Of a stretch of DNA of 10,749 bases, positions 8,016 to 10,749 are shown in pieces. The notes below the pieces were generated by a model. That model saw only the letters and a list, made by a program, of their open reading frames with translations. It was not told the DNA's origin and ran no database searches. A program made the translations under genes and the position numbers. Where the stretch lies: assembly GCA_937995875.1 (NCBI GenBank), contig CALKIW010000118.1:1-10749 (forward strand). Reading direction: 5' to 3'. Each line of letters opens with the position of its first letter. The first letter of the stretch is position 1. Origin of the DNA: an uncultured Bacteroidales bacterium. GTDB lineage: Bacteria > Bacteroidota > Bacteroidia > Bacteroidales > Bacteroidaceae.

Positions 8016-9962
8016 TTAACGCTTAAACAAATGGGGTACAAACTCCTTGAGACAACGACGCCAAGTGAGCCATTCATGGTGGGTTCCGGGAGAAACATAA
8101 CCGTCGACCTTGATGCCGGCACCGCGCAAATCGTCTATCAACTTGCCAGTTCCCATGTTCTCCTCACTGCCGCAGCCGAGGAAGAGATAATGCAGTTTGC
8201 TGTTCACTTCGTCCGGACGAGAGAAAATGCCATCGTAGGTCTTGTTGACATCCAATCCGAAAATAGCCCCACTGAAGCCTCCCGCATAGGAGAATTTGTC
8301 CAAATTGGTGAACACCATGTCAAACGTCTGATGCCCGCCCCACGACAATCCGGCCATCGCGCGATGGTTTCTGTCGGTCTTCGTGCGGAAGGTTTTGTCG
8401 ATCATCGGAATGAGGTCGTTGAGCAACACCTTGTAAAAGCTGGAACCATAGTTGCTTCGGCCGGCCTCGTTGCGACCACCGCGGAAGGGGGCTTTCACGT
8501 CGCCACTCTCCATCACGACAATCATTGGCACTGCCTTTCCAGCGGCAATGAGGTTGTCCATGATGTGTTGCATGTGCCCCTGATGGCTCCAACCCGTTTC
8601 GTCCTCACCCATGCCATGCTGCAGGTAGAGCACGGGGTAGCGTTTCTTTCCCTTTTCATATTCAGCTGGAGTGTAGACCATGGCGCGTCGCCACTCATGG
8701 GTCGACTGCGCAAAATATTCCACCGAGCGCACCTGCCCTTTGGCCACACCATGCTGGGAACGATAATAGTTGCCCTCGGCACCCTCGGGAATCTCTATAC
8801 CGCTCGACTGGCGGTGACAGCCAAAGAAAGTGTCGCTGGCCGGATCGACCGTCTGCACACCGTCGACGATGAAGAAATAGTAATGGAATCCCACCACAAG
8901 CGGGTCGGTAGCTGCCGTCCACATTCCCGTGGCATCACGCTGCATGTCGTATTTCTTACCACAAATATCTACCTGAACACGGTTTGCTTGCGGTGCACGC
9001 AGTTGGAAATAGGCCTTGCGCTGACTGTCCACTTTGGGGAAATCGTTGCCCGGAATGGTTGTCGAAGCCGTCTTGGCATCGGCTGGAACAGCAACGGTCT
9101 CATAGACGGGATAACCCAGCAGCGAAAGCATCTTGTTGCCATAGCGACGGCCCAACTCACGATATCCGGCCGCATCGAAATGCAAATCGTCGGGCCCGCT
9201 CGTGCATCCCTCGGAAGAAATGACATGGGCCGTATGCACAGTCTGGGGCAGACTATTGATAATGGGGTTCATGGCGATGCAGCGACCGCGCCCATCGGCT
9301 CTCACTACCTCACCGGCCAGCAGGGGCACATCCTCCGACTTCAGGTTCAAGTCGGCAATGAGCTGATTGTAGACCCAAGCTACCTTCTCCGGCCAACGCT
9401 TGTCGCCGGTGTTCGACTCGCCCTGATGCAGCAGAATGCCCTTGATGACACCCGATTGCTGTGCTTTGCAAGCCAACTCAACCAATCGGTTATAGGGATT
9501 GTCGCCGTAGGCTTTGAGCATACCCTTCATCCATTGCGGTGCGCGCGTCTTGACATAGTTGTCGACCGAGTCGCGCATGAAAGTCTCGATGTGGCACCCA
9601 CCCACGGCCACCGTGATGACACCCACACGGACATTTTTGGGCAGCCGTGCCACCATGGTCCGGCCAAAATAATCGACCGGGGTGAGCCCGGTGTTCTCCC
9701 TGCATAGTGGCGGAATGGCCGTATACCACTCCCCCATGCGGCGATTTCGCGAGGCATCGTCGACGGCAGCCATCATCATAAACCGAGGGTCAACCCCCGT
9801 CAGGTCCTGCTCTTCGATTTTAGCATTTCCCTCCATGTTTGACTGTCCGAAACATAAGAAAATGTAGAAGTTGGGATCAACGGCAGCTTGCACGCTACCG
9901 GCTCCAAAACATAAGACAAGCGTGGCAAACATTTTTGCCACCAAGGTTGTTTTTAGTTTCAT
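8016..9962 (-). CDS. Secreted bifunctional carbohydrate esterase, CE6-like (SASA) + CBM48-like + CE1-like
   Basis: Predicted 648-aa periplasmic esterase that removes acetyl and/or feruloyl groups from xylan fragments. A signal peptide (about residues 1-26, ending SVQA) is followed by an SGNH/SASA domain (about 30-285) with GQSNMEG (Ser41), the GILLHQGESN block (175-184) and DDLH (Asp258, His261). A CBM48-like E-set domain follows (about 314-385, FHYYFFIVDG). The esterase-D/CE1 alpha/beta-hydrolase domain (about 415-648) has GLSWGG (Ser540), GCGSEE (about 596-601) and GTHHEW (His628/629). CE6-CE1 fusions are known from Prevotella ruminicola (Axe1-6A type). The frame is open to an ATG at 10055, but I chose 9962: it starts directly at the signal peptide and lies just downstream of the -7 box at 9989-9996, whereas 10055 is upstream of it. 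First gene of the operon; 9 bases to the GH95 gene. Which domain takes acetyl and which feruloyl cannot be read from sequence. Confidence 0.93.
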   Translation of the reverse strand: MKLKTTLVAKMFATLVLCFGAGSVQAAVDPNFYIFLCFGQSNMEGNAKIEEQDLTGVDPRFMMMAAVDDASRNRRMGEWYTAIPPLCRENTGLTPVDYFGRTMVARLPKNVRVGVITVAVGGCHIETFMRDSVDNYVKTRAPQWMKGMLKAYGDNPYNRLVELACKAQQSGVIKGILLHQGESNTGDKRWPEKVAWVYNQLIADLNLKSEDVPLLAGEVVRADGRGRCIAMNPIINSLPQTVHTAHVISSEGCTSGPDDLHFDAAGYRELGRRYGNKMLSLLGYPVYETVAVPADAKTASTTIPGNDFPKVDSQRKAYFQLRAPQANRVQVDICGKKYDMQRDATGMWTAATDPLVVGFHYYFFIVDGVQTVDPASDTFFGCHRQSSGIEIPEGAEGNYYRSQHGVAKGQVRSVEYFAQSTHEWRRAMVYTPAEYEKGKKRYPVLYLQHGMGEDETGWSHQGHMQHIMDNLIAAGKAVPMIVVMESGDVKAPFRGGRNEAGRSNYGSSFYKVLLNDLIPMIDKTFRTKTDRNHRAMAGLSWGGHQTFDMVFTNLDKFSYAGGFSGAIFGLDVNKTYDGIFSRPDEVNSKLHYLFLGCGSEENMGTGKLIDDLRGAGIKVDGYVSPGTHHEWLTWRRCLKEFVPHLFKR

Positions 9963-9988
9963 ATCGTTAAATACTTTGATTTCTATCG

Positions 9989-9996
9989 CAAAGGTA
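9989..9996 (-). promoter_or_regulatory. Candidate Bacteroidetes -7 promoter box (TACCTTTG)
   Basis: On the minus strand this reads TACCTTTG, an exact match to TAnnTTTG, the -7 element used by the Bacteroidetes primary sigma factor. A start of transcription near 9980-9984 would leave about 20 bases to the ATG at 9962. A clear TTTG -33 element is not seen; a T-rich TCTGTTTT lies about the right distance upstream (around 10011-10018). It is the only good promoter candidate in front of the five-gene unit. Confidence 0.6.
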
Positions 9997-10000
9997 GCCC

Positions 10001-10014
10001 TTTCCGATCGGAAA
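10001..10014. promoter_or_regulatory. Perfect 14-bp palindrome, candidate operator
   Basis: TTTCCGATCGGAAA is its own reverse complement. It ends 5 bases upstream of the -7 box at 9989-9996, so it lies between the -33 and -7 positions, where a bound repressor would block polymerase. Dyads of this size are typical for dimeric regulators such as LacI or GntR types; the actual regulator is not in the window. Function is inference from position and symmetry. Confidence 0.4.
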
Positions 10015-10048
10015 ACAGATATCATTTGTTTCATAATCATACGACTAT

Positions 10049-10068
10049 GTAACATTTTGGACTGTTAC
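10049..10068. promoter_or_regulatory. Weak dyad GTAAC-N10-GTTAC upstream of the promoter
   Basis: Two 5-base inverted arms separated by 10 bases lie about 55-70 bases upstream of the -7 box. The spacing (one to two helical turns) is what an activator dimer could use, but 5-base arms occur often by chance. Recorded as a weak candidate only. Confidence 0.12.
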
Positions 10069-10296
10069 CCCCAACTCGCTAACCATTGCCAGGACATCGA
10101 ATGCCACGAAACAAACAGAATGACAACCTTTGCTTATTGCCAAGTTATATTTCCAAAATAAGATGGATCCTGAATGTTCCTTTCAAGAAAGCACACGACA
10201 TGGGCAGTTATTAATGCAAAATTAAACTGCGCAATAATGCACAAAGCGACAGTGCACAGTAGGAAGTCGTGTGATGTCGTGTGTGTCGATGCAGGG

Positions 10297-10335
10297 AATT
10301 TCAATTCACAATGTACAATTTTCAAAGCACAATTA
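10297..10335. repeat. Degenerate AATT/CACAATGTACAATT-type low-complexity repeat
   Basis: A short stretch with several overlapping copies of CAATT/ACAATT words, including AATTCACAATGTACAATT. Similar low-complexity intergenic words are common in Prevotella and Bacteroides genomes. Copy boundaries are not clear; no coding value. Confidence 0.3.
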
Positions 10336-10360
10336 GGCTGGCGCGATGGGCATGGCAGTA

Positions 10361-10383
10361 GAGACGTGGGCTTACCCCGTCTC
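10361..10383. repeat. Palindromic repeat unit 1 (GAGACG...CGTCTC)
   Basis: A 23-base near-perfect palindrome: GAGACG and CGTCTC arms, one T/C mismatch, then GGGC-type inner stem (weakened here by an A). It is preceded by GTA and followed by a TC-rich stretch that is partly shared with unit 2 (…GCAGGG), so the repeat reaches beyond the stem. It resembles REP-like elements scattered in Bacteroidetes genomes. Confidence 0.75.
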
Positions 10384-10465
10384 AAATCGGTGCAGGGATG
10401 TTTTTGCAACGACCGAACACGACTTTTCACGACACGTGCGTGATGTCATGGAGGGCAATGTTGTA

Positions 10466-10488
10466 GAGACGTGGGCTTGCCCCGTCTC
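10466..10488. repeat. Palindromic repeat unit 2 (GAGACG...CGTCTC)
   Basis: Same orientation as unit 1, 105 bases on, differing at one base within the 23-base core. It has the best stem of the three: GAGACG-T-GGGC paired with GCCC-C-CGTCTC around a 2-base TT loop. Confidence 0.8.
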
Positions 10489-10532
10489 ACACAGAGGCAG
10501 GGCGCAGCAGGTAGAATATTGGGGTATGGATT

Positions 10533-10555
10533 GAGACGGGGCAAGCTCACGTAGC
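10533..10555. repeat. Palindromic repeat unit 3, inverted and degenerate
   Basis: Matches the reverse complement of unit 2 at 20 of 23 positions (GAGACGGGGCAAGC then TCACGTAGC). The right arm is eroded, so its own hairpin is poor, but together with unit 2 it can form a larger inverted pair. Confidence 0.65.
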
Positions 10556-10570
10556 AACGGAGACAAAATT

Positions 10571-10689
10571 TGTAAACTATGATTACCGTTTTTCGGGTGT
10601 CTGTCTTGGGGGCATCCAGAAAAAAACACGCCATGTTTTTGCGTCCAAAATCCGGTCGGATGAGCGAGAAAATGAAGAGTGTCGCGTTT
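10571..10689. repeat. Right copy of the ~120-bp dispersed repeat
   Basis: Partner of 88-207 in direct orientation, about 10.4 kb away on the other side of the five-gene unit. It lies just after a cluster of GAGACG palindromes, which the left copy lacks within the window. No transposase or terminal inverted repeats are visible with either copy. Confidence 0.75.
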
Positions 10690-10749
10690 AATATGGTTCA
10701 TCCGACTTTTCGAGTGATAATTTAACAATAAGATAAAAAGAAAACCGCT

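Larger units (their letters stand above)
10015..10749. other. Right flank without a supportable gene
   Basis: Upstream of the operon promoter I find no gene on either strand. The stretch holds the low-complexity repeat near 10297-10335, three GAGACG palindrome units (10361-10555) and the right copy of the ~120-bp repeat (10571-10689). Open frames of up to 118 codons on the minus strand run through these repeats and are explained by them. Confidence 0.6.

Noticed and set aside
7923..9707. 594-codon open frame on the plus strand, opposite the esterase gene and the start of GH95
   Set aside because: It is antisense to well-supported catalytic domains, spans the boundary between two real genes, and its translation shows no domain. 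Codon bias of the GC-rich coding strand explains the missing stops.
9963..10055. 31-residue N-terminal extension of the esterase from the ATG at 10055
   Set aside because: It would place a non-signal-like segment before a clean signal peptide, and it starts upstream of the likely promoter.
10358..10555. Possible CRISPR array
   Set aside because: Only three units, one inverted, uneven spacing, and parts of the spacers are similar. This is a palindromic intergenic repeat cluster.
10134..10728. Minus-strand frames of 98 and 118 codons (10134-10430, 10372-10728)
   Set aside because: They run through palindromic and low-complexity repeats in the right flank; the translations are the repeats read as protein, with no domain.

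Overview
The window looks like a chromosomal segment from a fibre-degrading Bacteroidales bacterium, most probably Prevotella or a close relative. This rests on the GH97/GH95/GH43-CBM6 protein set, the AT-rich leaders without strong Shine-Dalgarno sites, a Bacteroidetes-type -7 promoter box (TAnnTTTG), and intergenic palindromic repeats. The genus is inference; no rRNA or tRNA is present to fix it.

Layout: nearly all coding capacity is one five-gene unit on the minus strand, running from about 9990 down to 753. In transcription order it encodes (1) a CE6-like/CE1-like two-domain esterase (8016-9962), (2) a GH95 alpha-L-fucosidase/alpha-L-galactosidase (5562-8006), (3) a GH43-CBM6 enzyme (4157-5497), (4) a GH97 retaining-type alpha-galactosidase (2201-4141) and (5) a second GH43-CBM6 enzyme (753-2132, or to 2192). 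Gaps are 9, 64, 15 and 8 or 68 bases, so the genes are probably co-transcribed. A promoter candidate with a perfect 14-bp palindrome just upstream of its -7 box precedes the esterase gene. A 10-bp inverted repeat 50 bases past the last stop may end the transcript.

The five products all have cleavable signal peptides without a lipobox, so they are predicted periplasmic. Together they would remove acetyl/feruloyl esters, alpha-L-Gal or alpha-L-Fuc, alpha-D-Gal, and Ara/Xyl side groups. That combination fits the decorations of highly substituted glucuronoarabinoxylan (cereal bran xylan) best, but substrate is inference. No SusC/SusD pair, endo-xylanase or HTCS regulator is inside the window, so glycan capture and backbone cleavage must be encoded elsewhere.

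Both flanks (1-752 and about 10015-10749) contain no gene I can support. They carry a diverged ~120-bp direct repeat (88-207 and 10571-10689) that brackets the operon, and the right flank has three GAGACG...CGTCTC palindromic repeat units. A 37-bp exact duplication sits at the start of the last gene and duplicates its start codon and first residues. I see no CRISPR array, intact transposase, tRNA or rRNA. The genes are all of known families; the less familiar points are the promoter palindrome, the duplicated gene start, the repeat bracketing, and the dense side-chain enzyme set without its own SusCD.
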